Shown here in pieces: positions 34,021-48,869 of a stretch of 64,000 nt of DNA. Origin of the DNA: Cacajao melanocephalus. Lineage: Eukaryota; Chordata; Mammalia; Primates; Pitheciidae. The translations under genes were made by a program, and so were the position numbers. The notes under the pieces were generated by a model that was given only the letters and a program-made list of their open reading frames with translations, did no database searches and was not told the DNA's origin. The first letter of the stretch is position 1; the number at the start of each line of letters is the position of its first letter. Location: positions 52,328-116,327 of the forward strand of contig CAUYLG010075725.1 of assembly GCA_963573385.1 (NCBI GenBank), read 5' to 3'.

Positions 34021-37000
34021 CAATGTAGCACAATATCATTTATCTTTATTAAAAGCATATGTACACAGATGATACTTTATTTTAGAAGGGTACATTTATT
34101 TCCAAAGAAGCTACTAAACACATTAGAATGAATGTTTACTGGGGACTGGAGGTGAGGAGGTAGAAAGAGTGATAAAGAGATAACAACGCAATTAAACTAG
34201 AGAAACCTTGCACAGGTGGGGATACAGCTGGCCATGACGAAGGAGAACCATTAACTCAACTCTGTTCCCAAAACAATGAGGCTGAATATGCCTTGTTAGC
34301 CTAGGTAAATATGTGTACCAGGTTAATGTATGCACTCATGAAACTGTCAGTAAACACTCCTCAGGTTAAGAACAGGACACAGAAGACTGAACCCTGCCAT
34401 CTACTCATTTCCTTAATCTAACAGACTATTTATCTATCTATTTCAAAGCATGTGTGAGATTGCACATTTATTTTCCTGCAAATTAAGGTACCAGCCTAGC
34501 CTTTGTCCCTTATCAATGTCTGTCCCCACCTCCACATGATACTGAGACCACCAGTGGTCCTAGAGATGGAATAAATTCCAAGTCTCAAGTCCAATATCCA
34601 AACTAACCTTATTTCAACTCACCTTTAAAAAATGAGCAAAATTTTAGAGAACAGATATTTTAGTGAGATGACAGAAGTTAAAGGGTGGTCATGGAGGGAT
34701 GCTTTACCATGATCCGGATCTGGAAAACTCAATGCCAGGTGAACAAGAAGAAATAACCTGTGCCACAGCTCACCCAGAGAAACAGCCAGGAGGATGACTA
34801 AGCCAGCAGTAAAATGGCTTGTTAATGGCTCAGAACTTGAGTCAAATCTCACTCCTGGATTTGACTTTAGCTTAAGAAGCTTCAGCTTCTATGAGACCTT
34901 ATGGGGATGGTTAAATGCAGCAACAAAAAATGGGCACATATTTTGCCCAAGAGTGGCCAGGGCTCCTGGAGAGGGAGTGAGATGTTGATCCCACACAGCT
35001 GGAAGATTCCCACCACAAATGCACATCTTTGATCACGCTGCCTTCTCTGCTATTCACCCTGCCCTGACCACCTAAGACCAAGGTCAAAGGCTTTCCTCTC
35101 CTACAACTCTCAGTCCAGGTAGAATTGGTAAGTTCCTTCAGGAGATATTTGGTTTGGTGTGGATGCTTGCTAACAACAGAATAGTCTGAAGTTGCAAAGC
35201 ACAGCAATTGCTAAGCGATGTGCCCTCAGGATGCCCTAAACCAACAGTTAGCAGAGCCCTGCGACACTGCATTGCTCTTTTGTCTGTGCTCACATGACTC
35301 TAAGATACTCAGGTCCAAGAACCATGTCATATTAATTCACATCTCTATGATGGATCGCAGTTCCTGGCAATTAGAAAGAACTTACTACATGTCTACAGTA
35401 CAAAGGAAACATCAGTCAATGAAGTTAAACAAATATAACCACAACATAGGTAATCCCCATGTGACAAATAGAAGGTTAATTACATTTCAATTATTTTCAT
35501 CTATAATTAAATGTAATTTTAAGATTACCGAATATTTAATTTTCCTTTTACTTCAAATAAATAATGGGGTTTCATTTGAAGACTGTAGAAGGTACACTTA
35601 ATGAATTCAATATTTAGGGCTAAAGCTCAGGTAATAAGCTATTGTTTTCCATAACACACATGATTCTAGAAGAATTTTACATGACTAACTTTTCCTAAAA
35701 TCTGAGTCAAACAACTGAACATTTCTAAATAACATTCTGTTTCCCACTGGACTAACTTTCAATTCCAGAGATGCTTAGCTGTCATTTTGAATTGATCTCA
35801 AAAGAGGATTGCTCCTAAAATTAATTTTTAAATTTCATCTGCAAGTTTTGTAGCTTGTAGATAAATATCTTTAAATAAAGAATAACAACTACAGTAAAGG
35901 GAATTACTGTTTTTAAAGGGAACACTGATCAATTCTTTCACGAAACAAAAATATTCTTTAGTAATCCTTATTATCACCTCCTATTTTATATGTTTTATAT
36001 ATTTGGATTTCTGAGCCCCAGGCTTTTCAAAATTAAAGCTCACTCATACTTTATTAGTAAATAAGGTGCATTTTAAAATAAGAACTAGTTTTGATACATT
36101 TATAAAGTAATGGGACCCCGAAAATTTTAGGCAGTTTCCAAAAATGTTTAATTTACAGCTATGTAGTAGTTGCACACTGAGAGAATATGACCTATAAATA
36201 TAAAATGTTTTCAGATTTCTTTTCAGTCCAAAGCCAATGGTAGTTGAAAAGCTTAAAGAATCCCGGGATTTATAATTTAAGAATATTTACACTTCAGCAA
36301 GCATCCTCACCTAATTCAAAGGCCAGTTAAATCATTACAACAAAACCTCTTCAGAATAAATACTCCTTAACTGAACAGAGATGTCTCTGTTTCTCCTATG
36401 AAAACCAACTACATTTAATCATTTTGCAAGTGAATAATAGAGAGAATAAATGACTGAAGAATGAGTATGCAAAAAACTACAATGGCTTATACTTTAGTCC
36501 AATCTTAAAAAAAAAAAAATCTATAAATAGAACCATGTTTATGTATAGGAAAGCTGTGGAGTCCAGTTAAAAAACAGGATTCCCAAAATGGTAGTGGGGG
36601 AGGGTATAAGAAAGTTATTTGGCTAGAATGGAAGAATTGTCTCTGAATTGGGAAAATCCAATTCATTTGATTATTTTATGCTATCCAGATGTAGGTAACC
36701 CATGAGAGTTATGTTTATTAAGAAAAATTCATCTTTCTATCTATATTTTCTCCCATTCCCCCTTCAAATGAAAATAATGACTTTTAATGCAATGAAGGAT
36801 TCACTAGAGACATTCTTATCCTAGACATAGTTTCGAAGAAGATCAGGACTTAGTTCCTTTAATCACTCCATTCTAACTGTTTCATCATTATCCATGTGGG
36901 AGCAAGTCAGCAGTTATCACCAGAGCTATTCTTTGTCAATTCCTATCATTTCAAGTTAATTAAATGTACATTTATATTCATTTTAACTGTTCAGTTTGCT

Positions 37001-38749
37001 GTATATAAATGATTCTATAGGATATGTTAAGTCTTTTTCGAAAAAGCCATTTGTTGCCATTCTCCAGTAAATAATCTTTCAATTATGTCTAGGAAGAGAT
37101 GTTGCCTGAAATATATAGAAGCAAATCACATTTATAGTGAAGATGCCCAGACCTAGCAGGTTAAGGAGGCGAGTCATATGTCCTACAAACAGCACCTAAA
37201 CAGGGCTGATGAAAAAAAAAATAGTAAACCACAAAGCTATTAAATCCTTTTCCAGCATGCGGACTTCAATTATGGGTCAGTTCAAATTGCAAATTTGTAA
37301 ACTGCAAGTTTTCCTAATGGTAAATAAAATCCCATATGGAAAATAATGGTCACTGAGTTTATAAACACAACATAGAGAGGTTTGCAATCAATTTTGTTTT
37401 TCAAGATTTTTTCCTTCCTCAAAATTAATTTTTATGTATATGCATTTGACTAAATCTAATTTAAATATGCAGTTCAAATTCTTATTCTTAGGGGAATTCT
37501 TAAGGCATGTTTAAAAATGATGTTAAAATAACTTCATTTGCTTTTAATTCCAACATTTACAATTCCATATTTTTTTAACATCTCTCTGCAGCCAATTTAA
37601 AATAGGTTGCAAAAGTCTAAATGGGTCAATTCCTTAAAGTGATGTGCTGAAATCTGGCAGTTTCAATGAAGGAAAAAATCAATTTATTCATTTTAAAAGT
37701 CAATTATATTATTTTCTTCAGCTACTTATCCATAATATCTATCACTGTAAGGTCTATGGCCAAGTAAGCAGAAACTGAATTAAACATTTTAACAAAAAAA
37801 AGGGAAAATAAGACATTTATTTAAATTTTTTTTCTTTGAGAAGAAAGCTTGGACAAAAAATTGTTAATGCAAGATCATATTTTTCATCAGTGACTTCGTT
37901 TTTACTACAACTACATACTTTCTTCAAAAAGATGATTCCAGAACTTTAAAATAACTTGAACAACTAGAGGAAGAGGCCAGTCCTAGTCCCAGACAAGTCA
38001 AAGTTTCAGATTACAGAAAAGGAAAAAAGTACATGCAGCAATTCCAAATATGCTCTTTCTCTTTTGTATTTTTCAATTTCGTTTATGGTAGTAATTCTGT
38101 CTTGTTTCACAGATCTTATGAGCAAAGAAGCCACATGATCCAGACATTAGTATACAAATGGTTTATCATTTCTGTGATTTCAATTAGCTTCATCACTCCA
38201 TGCTTTATTTCATTTCCCATGAGTCCAGCTAGAGCTGACTCTTAGTGAACAAAAGGGGCTGCTTGCTAGCTTGCTCAGGGAGGGGACCCCATGCGAAGCT
38301 CACCATAGGTGACATTTCAAAATATTGTACAACAAGTCAATTTGGCAACCACAAAGAAACACCAACACAATGTCAAATATGGGACATGTGATTAGGAGTT
38401 GTAGAAAGCTTTTTTAAAAAAACACAGAAATGGGAGGAAATCAACTTGCAGATGTCATTTGTCTCCAGATTTTCCTGTTTTATCAAATACAGAACAACAC
38501 TTTTCAATAGAAGCAAAGCACTAGCTACAAATGCTGACCACACAGGGAATTACAAATTCCTAGCAGCCACAGTTTAGAAAGTAAAAAGGAACAGGTTTAA
38601 ATTAATTTCTAAAACATACTTAATATAATCAATATATTCAAACTATATCAGATATAAGTTAAATATAGCCAAAATACTGTCATTTAAACATTTAATCAAT
38701 ATAAATTAATGAGATGCTTTGCATTCTTTTTTGTCTTTGTACTAAGTCT
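34021..38749. other. Intron, repeat-poor single-copy sequence
   Basis: About 4.7 kb without any Alu, L1 or LTR that I can recognise. AT-rich. A 127-codon open frame at 35218-35601 has no recognisable domain. Confidence 0.5.
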
Positions 38750-39785
38750 TCAAGATCTAAAATGTGTGTCACACCAATTGCCAGGTTCCAACCCAAGCTG
38801 AGGTCCGAAGGGAGTGGGTGGGTGAGTGGTGGGTAGTTGGAAAAACACTTGAGGAATCAAAGGCAGTTTAGACATGCCTTTAATCTCTCTCTGGATCCAA
38901 GCTATTATGTACAGCGTTAGCAGGGTAATTATACCTTTCACAGACAATAGTGGCTTCCAAGCCAAGCACAAGCTCAATGTGAGTGGTTACCTAATGCACT
39001 TCACGGGGCATAGTTACACAATGTGTGGAGTTGTGAGCCTGCACTCCAAATCTGCAGGGTCAATCTGGGCTGGAAGGCTGCCTCAGCCTACTCCTGATTA
39101 AAGAACAGCCATTTCCCTTACACTCCATCTCCTAGGCTGAAGGCATCTTCTGGGTAGGGACCATAGGGCAGAGCCCTGAATCTATAACCCACAACAAAAA
39201 TACAAAGAGCAACATCTCACTGCTAGGATCCCAGCTATGCTACTTATGACCATTTGGGCCCAGCATAAGCCAGAGCCTAGAGATGCCCACCATCTCTACA
39301 GGTGCTCGTCAGTAAGGCTCTCAACTGCCTTAATCTCCCATGAGACCCCTTGCAGGGCTGTTATGCTCTGCCAGTTGTCAGGGATAAAGGTACAACATTT
39401 GTTCCTAAAAGGGCATAGGTGCCTCCTTGGGTAGCAGTTACTATGTCTAAGGCCATTCAGTTTCGCAACACAACCTTTCTCATCTGATCAACCTCATCTG
39501 TTAACAGAAGGAGGGCCACGCAGGTGTAATTCAGAGCCCAAGCAGTGTGCTCTACAAGCAGTAACTTGTGCTTCTACAGTTATGACACTCACTCCAGGGA
39601 CAGTCACTGCCAAGGGGTAGAACCACCAGGGGGCTAGTCACACTTGCACAAACCGAGAGCTTAGCGCCTCCCAGTTATGCGGGTATCTGGGCAACATATG
39701 GAGAGCAGTGGCCTCAAAACTCCTACCTCCACTCTGCTTCCATGAACAATGCTCTACCTTCTCAATCAGAACCTTTGAGTGAGAA
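38750..39785 (-). mobile_element. Possible ancient LTR-like block, about 1 kb
   Basis: Composition shifts to higher G+C compared with both flanks. The minus strand has an ATTAAA (near 38881) about 120 nt before a possible end reading GTGTGACACACA at 38763, as expected near an LTR 3' end. No target duplication was found and I cannot name a family. An unusual single-copy regulatory block is the alternative. Confidence 0.35.
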
Positions 39786-42700
39786 CAAGATAGAATGGAA
39801 GAAGAAAGAAGAGTTGAATTATCTCATGGGGTAGACTGTGATCATAGCTGAGTTTTCTAGCTATTCTTAGAACTCTGCAAAAGAGAGTATTCAAAATAAT
39901 CTAAATTAAGTTTATGTGCATTAATTGTATTTCAATGAAAAGCATATTGTTTTTATTGCAAACTATTACTCTTTCCTATTCTTGGTTTTATATGCGCTCA
40001 AATTTTATAATGCATGTTTATAATTCATATTATTTAGAACTGATATACATAATTTTTAAGTGATCAATAAGGAATTTTAAAAATAAAAGGCTACTGAAAT
40101 AAATACCATTGCTCAATCATAAAATGTTCTCAGTGTACAGATGCTTAGAAGAAAATTGAGCAACATTCTTACACTAGGTGCTATGGTGAGGACGGCACTT
40201 CATCAACTTAGAGATACCACCAACTGTATAACATACCAAAAAGAGAAAATAGCTGCCAATTATCAGATGCCGTTTACAGCAAAACATGTCCCAATTTCAG
40301 AGAAATGTTAAAATATACAAATCCTGTGTGTTTAATTATTGATGAAATACAGTATTTTTTAAATAATCTAACACAACTACAGGCAAAAGACGCCAGATTC
40401 ATGAAATTAACAGCATATTTATGGTATTGAGACCACAAAGTTAGAGGAATAAGTACCAGTAGGATGATGTGTAACAACTGCAACATTTAGATATTTGTAT
40501 TGGTACAAGGGGAAAAATGAAATAAATCTCTTAGATCTGTCTATCAGAACCACCATAGACAAGGCCCAGGCAATGAGAGACATTAGCATCCAGTGGAAAA
40601 TTTAAAGGGGCAACAAAATACTTCATAATCAAGAATTGTAATATTTTGATGAACTATTTAAACAAATTACAGTCAATGCAAAAAATCCAGAATATCAGAA
40701 TTTTAAAGAGAAACAGAACCAGTATAGTTGAATTTCTCTTTTGCCTCAAGTTCTAATATGACTCAGCAGGGCACTGAGAGCCACTCATGTCAACTGGAGT
40801 GAATTAAAATCTCTCTTAAATAGGTTTGATGAAGTGCATTGAGCTAATTTTCCACATCCCAGCCTAACCTTGAAATACCACATTACCCCAGGAAAAATTT
40901 TAGATCTTATGAATGAGTTATTAAGTCATACTAAAAATCAATTGCATTGCGCTATTTTTGGAAAAAAAGAAGAGAATGCCTCACTGTTTTCCATTGTATT
41001 TAAAAGCATGCTTTATTAATTTTTAAGTCCTGCTAGAAATAATTCATTTTTGCAATGTGATTCTAACCAAGCAAATTTTCAAAAAATTAGAATTCTAGTT
41101 TGCATTTTTAAATGAATTCTAGTTTGCAGTTTTAAAAAGTGTCTGAAGCTTTTGCTCATTAAAGGAGCTTAAGAGGAAGTTGGATCCTCCACCATTCAAA
41201 GCAACTGAATGTAAGGATTTGGAGCCAATCCTAAATAATTATAAGCAGGAAGGCTCATTAAAGTTTTCACTTTTAAAACCTCATAAAGGTTCTGATCAAC
41301 ATCAATTTCACTGCATAAACCATTTTCTTCATTCATGCCATATTTGTGTCTACAATATAGTAATTTAAAACTGAATGACCCATAATTAATTGGGTATTAT
41401 GCACAGATCCAGAACTGCTGCTACTGAATCAGAAGTGTCTGCTCTGCAGGCATCTTGCTCATCACCCAAAAGAATTTCCCAAGAGTTTGTAATAGTACTA
41501 TCATGTAGCCAGTATCCTGAGGGTTTTTTTGTTTTTGTTTAAACTCCACTTTCAGTTACTGATACCTTTTTACCTTAAGCCCAATGTCTTTCAACCCATG
41601 GGTTGTCTATTTATACTCATTTATAGAGTTGTCCTATTTATATGAATATTTTTCAAATTACTTTTGGTAGAACATACTTATTTTATAAAACAATCAGAAT
41701 GCAAATGGAAATTTAAATAAATGGAAAAAATCAATAGGCAGCAAAGATTAAAGTTTGCTATCTGCCACCTTTTAAAAAGATTTGCCAAACCAGGACTTAT
41801 TTTATTTTTTGTAACCCAGACATTCATCCCCAATGAACCAAGAATTCTTCATTATGACTTCTATAATATAAAGGCCAACCATGAAAACTTTCCTGACTTT
41901 TCCTGAGGAATGGAATATAGCGGTGTTATTAACAGACTTGTTTTCCTTAGGCTTAAATATTTCCATATATTTCCTAAAGAAAAGCTTAACTTCTTTTAGA
42001 GGAAGCTTATGCTGAGCAACCAGATGCTTCTTTCTCCAACACCGCCAACAAGCATGCACTGTTATGTGCCAAACCCACCGGGGTGGAGGTGGGATATTGA
42101 CAGGGTGATGAAAGAGCTGACAATTTTCTAGAAGAAAGTATGTGGGATATTACTTGTTTTTGTTTTTAGCAGGCAAATTTCCTGAAAGAATACATAAGTT
42201 ATTTCTTTCTAAATGAAAAAGCTATGAGAACATATGGTCATCAATATTACACCACTTTGAAAGAAGTCACTATGTTCAACTACATAGCAAATGAAGACTG
42301 ATAACATAATCAAAACTAATTATCTCAAACTCCAATTTTTGTCATATGCTTCAACCTCAATTTTTGAAACCATATGACCAAAACCAAAAAATAAAAAACC
42401 TATTGGTTCAAGTTGTCCTTGTTCCTCTCATTTCCTGCTCTTTCTATTTTAACCACCGGACAACAGTGAGGATAAGAAGGAGGAGCCCGGCCTATGAACG
42501 TTTTAGAATATTATAGATTCCCTCCAGCAAGTAAATTCCAAAATGCATTTTGGAGTTAAAGAGCAAATAAAGACAGCATCCTCTCTTATGTGTGCCATGA
42601 GCCATAATTCTATTCTAACTTTTCCCTAAAACACATCTGTCTGCTCAGAGAGAGCTTTTACAGACACAGATCTGGGTTAAGCTCATCTTGCTATCACTAA

Positions 42701-44175
42701 CTGTGGTCTTCACCGACACCAAGCTGGAGGCCAAAGAATAAACCGATAATTCTTAGGAGTCATTTTAGGCTTGGAGTTCTTGAACCTAACTTGAACCAAA
42801 ATTCCCGTATGTTTCACTCACTTTTGCCGTGGTAGAATATTGACTACGATTTTGAGATTGAGAAGTGAGCGTGATGCTGCATTTAAATGAGAAATTTGTA
42901 GAATATGGAGGGACATTGACAACAGTCATGCTTTTAAAGATATTTATTGTTGGACACCCTCCCTAAGTAACCATCTCCTTTTTACACTATTTATTCATTT
43001 GCAGACATGCTGGTTTCTTTTTCTATTTTAAACTCTTAAATAGGAGATAAGGGGGAAGCCAATTTAGGAGAATTATCATGAAGAGTTAAATTTGAAGCCA
43101 GAACAACTGCAAATAAACCCTTTCAAACCACCGCAGCTGGCAATATGTTTTTAATTTGAAATTTAAATCTGTAAGAGTTTTAAAGTCACATATTTCTAAA
43201 ATAAAATTTGCCTCGATGTTTTATGTAAAGAATTACTTCCCTGTATAGATATCAGAGCTTTAAGGCAATCAGCTTTTTATCACTTTGGATTAAAACGTGG
43301 AAAATATAACAGTTTCATGCACTGCACACAGCTTAATAGCATCTGTAGCAATTTAATAATTATTCATGATAATAGTAGTTTGACTATATAATTTAAGAAA
43401 AATGCAACCTGCATTTCAAGAAAGGAGGAAACATTGCCTAATTTGAGGACATGAACTCAAGCACCAAGGGAATCAGATACATGCTCTTCTGAGTTCCCAC
43501 TGGATTTTCTAAAAAAAAAAAAAAATTAGAAATAAGCAAAATTTGAAACAGAATACAGAACATGTGCATCAGTTTTGTTTTTGTAGCTTAGACAGTGCTA
43601 GCATTTATAAGATATCACCATCTTGCTTTTGAACTGAATAATATATAACTCAACCATGATTCAGAAAACCCTAGGGTAAAAATTAAAGAGAATATTTGTG
43701 GCATCCTCAACCTTTTAAGGTGTTTCTTCTAATTTAATAACTCAAAATAATTTTTAGTTAAAAAAAGGCAAATTACAAAAAAATGCACATGTCTAATGCA
43801 GCTATTTTTAAACTATGCATGTATGTATGTGCAAAGTAATTAGATATTAGACGGTACTACACAAAATGAAATATGATGCAATTAGGAATGATTTTTCCTC
43901 AAATTTACCTAAATAGCATTTTTAGCACTGTGAGTATTTGTAGTTTTATAAGCCCATGACTCAAATCTTCAGTGACGTTCTTAACTTTCCTATTAATGTA
44001 TGGGGCTATCATTTTTATTTCATTGATGGCATCAAAACAACTGTGAGCTTTCTATATGTATTCATCTGAATACATTAGCAAATGAATGGGTGGGTGAATA
44101 AATGGATAAATACAAACAAATAACAAACTTTCCCAATTTTCATGAAAGCAAGTCATTTTTAAAAAGCAGACCACA
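39786..44175. other. Intron, repeat-poor single-copy sequence
   Basis: About 4.4 kb with no recognised gene or young repeat. A13-14 run near 43510. Confidence 0.5.
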
Positions 44176-44460
<285 letters not shown>

Positions 44461-44912
44461 GTAGACTACCACCACAAGAGCGTCGAATATATCTACGTTT
44501 CAATAAGCATAGTGTTTTCCTTCAAAAAATTTATATATAAGCTTAAATTAATAGATCAAAAAATATTAAAACTAATATTTTCCTAGAGAGCCCCATCCAA
44601 CAACTAACTGAAGGTGTTCTGCCAAATAATAAGGATTGGTTTCTTAGTCCTCTGGACACCCTAGAATCCAGAACAATGTATGACACATGCCATTTCTCCA
44701 TACTTGTTTGTGGCAGTACTTGTGGGTGTCAATGATGTCCGTTCTACTTCCTTTAAGAGAAATCACTGGTTCCATTACTCTGAATATCAATTATATTGAC
44801 TTTAACAAAAATCAAGCCCTTTCTCTGTCAATGCTTCCTACACAGTATTATTTCAAATACAGGAACTCTGCCCACTTTTAAAGGCAGGCACATTGCTGCA
44901 TTCAAGCATTAA

Positions 44913-45236
<324 letters not shown>

Positions 45237-45413
45237 TCAAATATATTTTTAAAATCCAAATTCATGATAACAAAAGACTAAAGGAAGACTTAGATTTTCT
45301 CACTATGCTATTAAGGAGAGAAAAATGTGTCTTTTCCTGAAGTTATAGTCTTGTTTTCACCAATAAAATAAGGTAGGCTTTTACTGTATGTGTCCGCATT
45401 TATTTACACATTA

Positions 45414-45414
45414 T

Positions 45415-45451
<37 letters not shown>
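45414..45451. repeat. (CA)n microsatellite
   Basis: Pure or nearly pure CA tract followed by TA/CA-rich sequence. Confidence 0.95.
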
Positions 45452-46031
45452 TTTATATATTTACACATGCATTCATACCTTATATAACATTATTTTACTG
45501 AACAATCTGTGGCTAATAAGGAGTTTGAAATATAAGTTTTAAAGGAACTTAGATATATTTAAACATGGTAATAATACAGAATGTTGCTGAAAGCCAACCT
45601 GTTTCAGATACACTATCACTATCCATGAGGGTGACATCATGGAGCTAATTATGAGGATACATTGTCCCTGGTGCTATTGTCAGACTGACTGAATACGCCA
45701 ACCCAGTGTTACCATGACCTAGGTTATGCATTTATGATTTGACAGAAAATTTTCTGCAAATGTGCATGTTTCTTTATTTCACTGAAGACCACTGATTTTG
45801 GTGCAGGATGTTAGAATATAAATACATACCCATTGTGGCTTTTGTATTTTCATAAGCACCTGCAAATTTTTAAAACACATGTTTTGTGTAATGTATACCC
45901 ACTGTCCTTATAAAATACTATGTCGTCAAGAAAAACCTAAGATACCAAACAAGTGAAAAGTATAACATCAAAGCTAGATAAGGAAAAGAAACTAAGAAAG
46001 CAAATGCCCTACATACAGGTTTAAAAATACA
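45452..46031. other. Intron, single-copy
   Basis: No recognised feature. Confidence 0.5.
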
Positions 46032-46317
46032 GGCCGAGTGTTATGGCTCATGCCTCTAGTCCCAGCACTTTAGGAGACCAAGGCAAGAGGATTACTCGAG
46101 ACCAGGAGTTTGAGACCAGCTACTCAGTATAGCAAGACCCTGTCTCTACAAAAACATTAAAAGTTAGCTGGGTGTGGTGGCACTTGCCTGTGGTCCTGGA
46201 GGCTGAGGCAAGATGATCACTTTGGCTCAAGAGGTCAAGGCTGCAGTAATCTCTGATTGTGCTATTACACTCCAGCCTGAGTAACAGAGTAAGACCCTGT
46301 CTCTAAAAACATTAAAA
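46032..46317 (+). mobile_element. AluJ-like, diverged
   Basis: GGCCGAGTGTTATGGCTCAT, GAGACCAGCTACTCAGTATA, GGTCAAGGCTGCAGTAATCT and AGTAACAGAGTAAGACCCTG follow AluJ in order. The tail is degraded. Confidence 0.93.
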
Positions 46318-46899
46318 ATAAAACTACTGATTAATTACATTCTTAATAGAGACTTCAGATAACATAAGTCACCAAGGAGACAGGTACTGTGAAGATGTAA
46401 GGATAAGCAAAACTTTCCACTTGCTTTGGTTAACTTTAAAGAAAAGTAAGAGTGTGTCAACAGATATCAAGAGAGAAACCATGATTACAGGAAAGAAAAT
46501 CAACAGCTATTTATCATCTTTTTAGTTACCTTTCATTTCTAAAATATTTATTATATTTTTTTCATGAATTTAGTACACATTATGTATTGAATATTCAAAA
46601 AATACAGGAAATCATAAAGGAAAAAATAATGTCACCACTGGATATGACTAGTGTTAACACTGAGATTTTTCAAACTGTTACTATTTTTCAAATACATAAA
46701 TATATCTCTTACACTTAATGATTAAATCCAATGCATATATATATTAGATAACTTGACATAAAAAATCACTTTTAATGATTGATTTATTAAAAGTTTTGAG
46801 CTTATTTTACTTATAATTTTCAAACTTATGTATACACAAACCACAAGAAAATTGATTCTGAGATTCTTGCTTTAGAATTTCCCATGGTAACATAAGGAG
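46318..46899. other. Intron, AT-rich single-copy
   Basis: No recognised feature. Confidence 0.45.
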
Positions 46900-48800
46900 C
46901 CAGGTGGCATTTTCTTAATTTAAATGGCATTTGGACTATATAAGCCCAAGTTTCTTGATAGAATCCAAATCTGCTTATGAGGTTCCATACGTTTTACATA
47001 TTGACTTTTACATAAACCTCCAAGAGAAGTGTGATTTTCGGCTCTGCAGGTATGAGCACGGGACCCCTGGCACCTTATCTTATGCCTGCACTTCTCCCAC
47101 TTCTCACCATGTGGTCTTCCTGCTGATTCCATCACTGGACCACATGGCACCAGTACTCATAAATGTGGAAAAGCTAATGTCTTTTAGTGCTTGTCTGTGG
47201 CCAACTGAAGAGTCACTGAACAAAATGTTCCCCTTGGCTCTGCCCCCCATCCCGGCCTTGGATGGATGGTTCTGAGTAGCAGATTATATGGCTTCTCAGG
47301 GGATAGACCCATGGATGTAAGCAGTTACACTTCAGGCTCACATATCTTTACACTAGCTGTCCTTCATTTTCCAGTTTATTTCTCTTATCCTGTACTCCTA
47401 CTGCCTGGGATTTAATTCCCTAATTAAGTTACATTTCATAATAATTTTGTCTCAGGCCCTTACTCCTGGCTAGGGATTAATGCATGACAAGAAAATGCAA
47501 AAATGTTTGCATAGCCACGGGAATTACTGGCCTTGCTTTTAAGATTAGAAGCAGGTGGCCTAATAGCACAATGAAATGGCCAGTTATAATACCATCTTCG
47601 GTTCCAGCTCAAGGAAAATTTTTATGGGTTGGGGACCGGTCATCTATTCTCCAAAACAGGGTTTATGTGTTGAACCAATGGCATATCTATGATACAGGTT
47701 TGGAGTGTACAAGTCTGGGAATCTAGGGACAAAGGTAGGATGGGCTCTTCTCACCAATACTCACAATCATCCACATGTGGAATTAGTATTTCCTGTCCCC
47801 ACAGCTTTACACCCTGCCATAGAATATTGGGTTCCCAGGGAGATACTGCTACCACCAGCAGACATAATCAAGTTCCAACTAAATTTTAGATTCTTCATGC
47901 TTGTGGACCAATAGGTAAAGAAATGAGTTACTGTATTATGAGGAGTAACCAACCCTGAGAGCTAGCATTCCTGCTACACAATGGGGGTGGGGAGGAGTAT
48001 GAATGTGGGGTGATTCATTGGGCATCTCTTGGTACACTGTGATAATGGTGAATGAGCAACTGCAGCAGATACAGGCCAACAAAAGCAAGGCATCTAAAGG
48101 TTTAGATTTCTCGGGGATAAAGATGTGGAACTACCCAGCAGTCAACCCATAAAGATTGTTTTCCAATTGCTGTCCAAGAGCAAGAAAAATCTAGAATAAA
48201 TGGTGCAGCAAATTTAGAGTGAATATCAACTACAGCCATGAGATTACTTGCAACAATGAGGACTATCAGTTGTTTCACTACCCTTCTTGCCTAAGTCCTT
48301 TAGAGATTATGACAGGCCACTATACTGAAGGGGTTACTTTAATAATTAGAAGTGGTGAATAGGATATCTTGTATTCACAAAAAATAAAGGTCCCTTATGT
48401 AAGCTGAATATTTGACTTCATGCCTGTATTTCAACATCTCCTCTCTCACCATGAGCTTCCTATTCAGGCTAGACCACCAGATCCTTCTCAGTACCCACAC
48501 ATGTGCAACCCAAAAGTGTAAGGAAATTAGCACTCTGTGCATGGGCCTTTAACCAACAGGAGCTAGGAACTGGCTGATACACAGTTCCCCTTTCTCTCCT
48601 ACAATGGAAGGTCTTGAGACGCAGGTTATTGCCCTGTGGAACAATCCTCTGAGATTGAGTAATCCATTCCAACTACTGGTAGCTTGCTCAGTAATGCATG
48701 ATTTTATCAGCTTCAACTCCTTTTCTGTTTTATTTCTCTTACTATTCCCCTGCTCCTTGGGACTTCACTCTCTAATAAAGTAAAAGCATATATACTCTCC
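46900..48800 (+). mobile_element. Probable decayed ERVL/MaLR-like element with two LTR-end copies
   Basis: Two segments, 47352-47432 and 48717-48795, align with each other. Each holds TTTATTTCTCTTA, a CTCCT..CTGCCTGGGA or CTGCTCCTTGGGA block, and CTAAT(T/A)AAGT. That order is typical of the R/U5 end of ERVL/MaLR LTRs in the plus sense. The sequence between is not repetitive in any way I recognise and could be a decayed internal region. LTR starts and family are not resolved. Open frames inside are short and carry no recognisable viral domain. Confidence 0.45.
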
Positions 48801-48869
48801 ACCTCAAGCTCTGCCATAAGGGGAAAGGAGGCTATGAGAATATAAAAATATTTTCAAAAATCAACACAG

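Noticed and set aside
35218..35601. 127-codon plus-strand open frame
   Set aside because: Low-complexity AT-rich second half, no domain, no promoter or poly-A context; probably chance.
46931..47275. 114-codon plus-strand open frame beginning near a TATATAAG box
   Set aside because: Falls in the LTR-like part of the 46.9-48.8 kb relic, and no protein family is recognisable.
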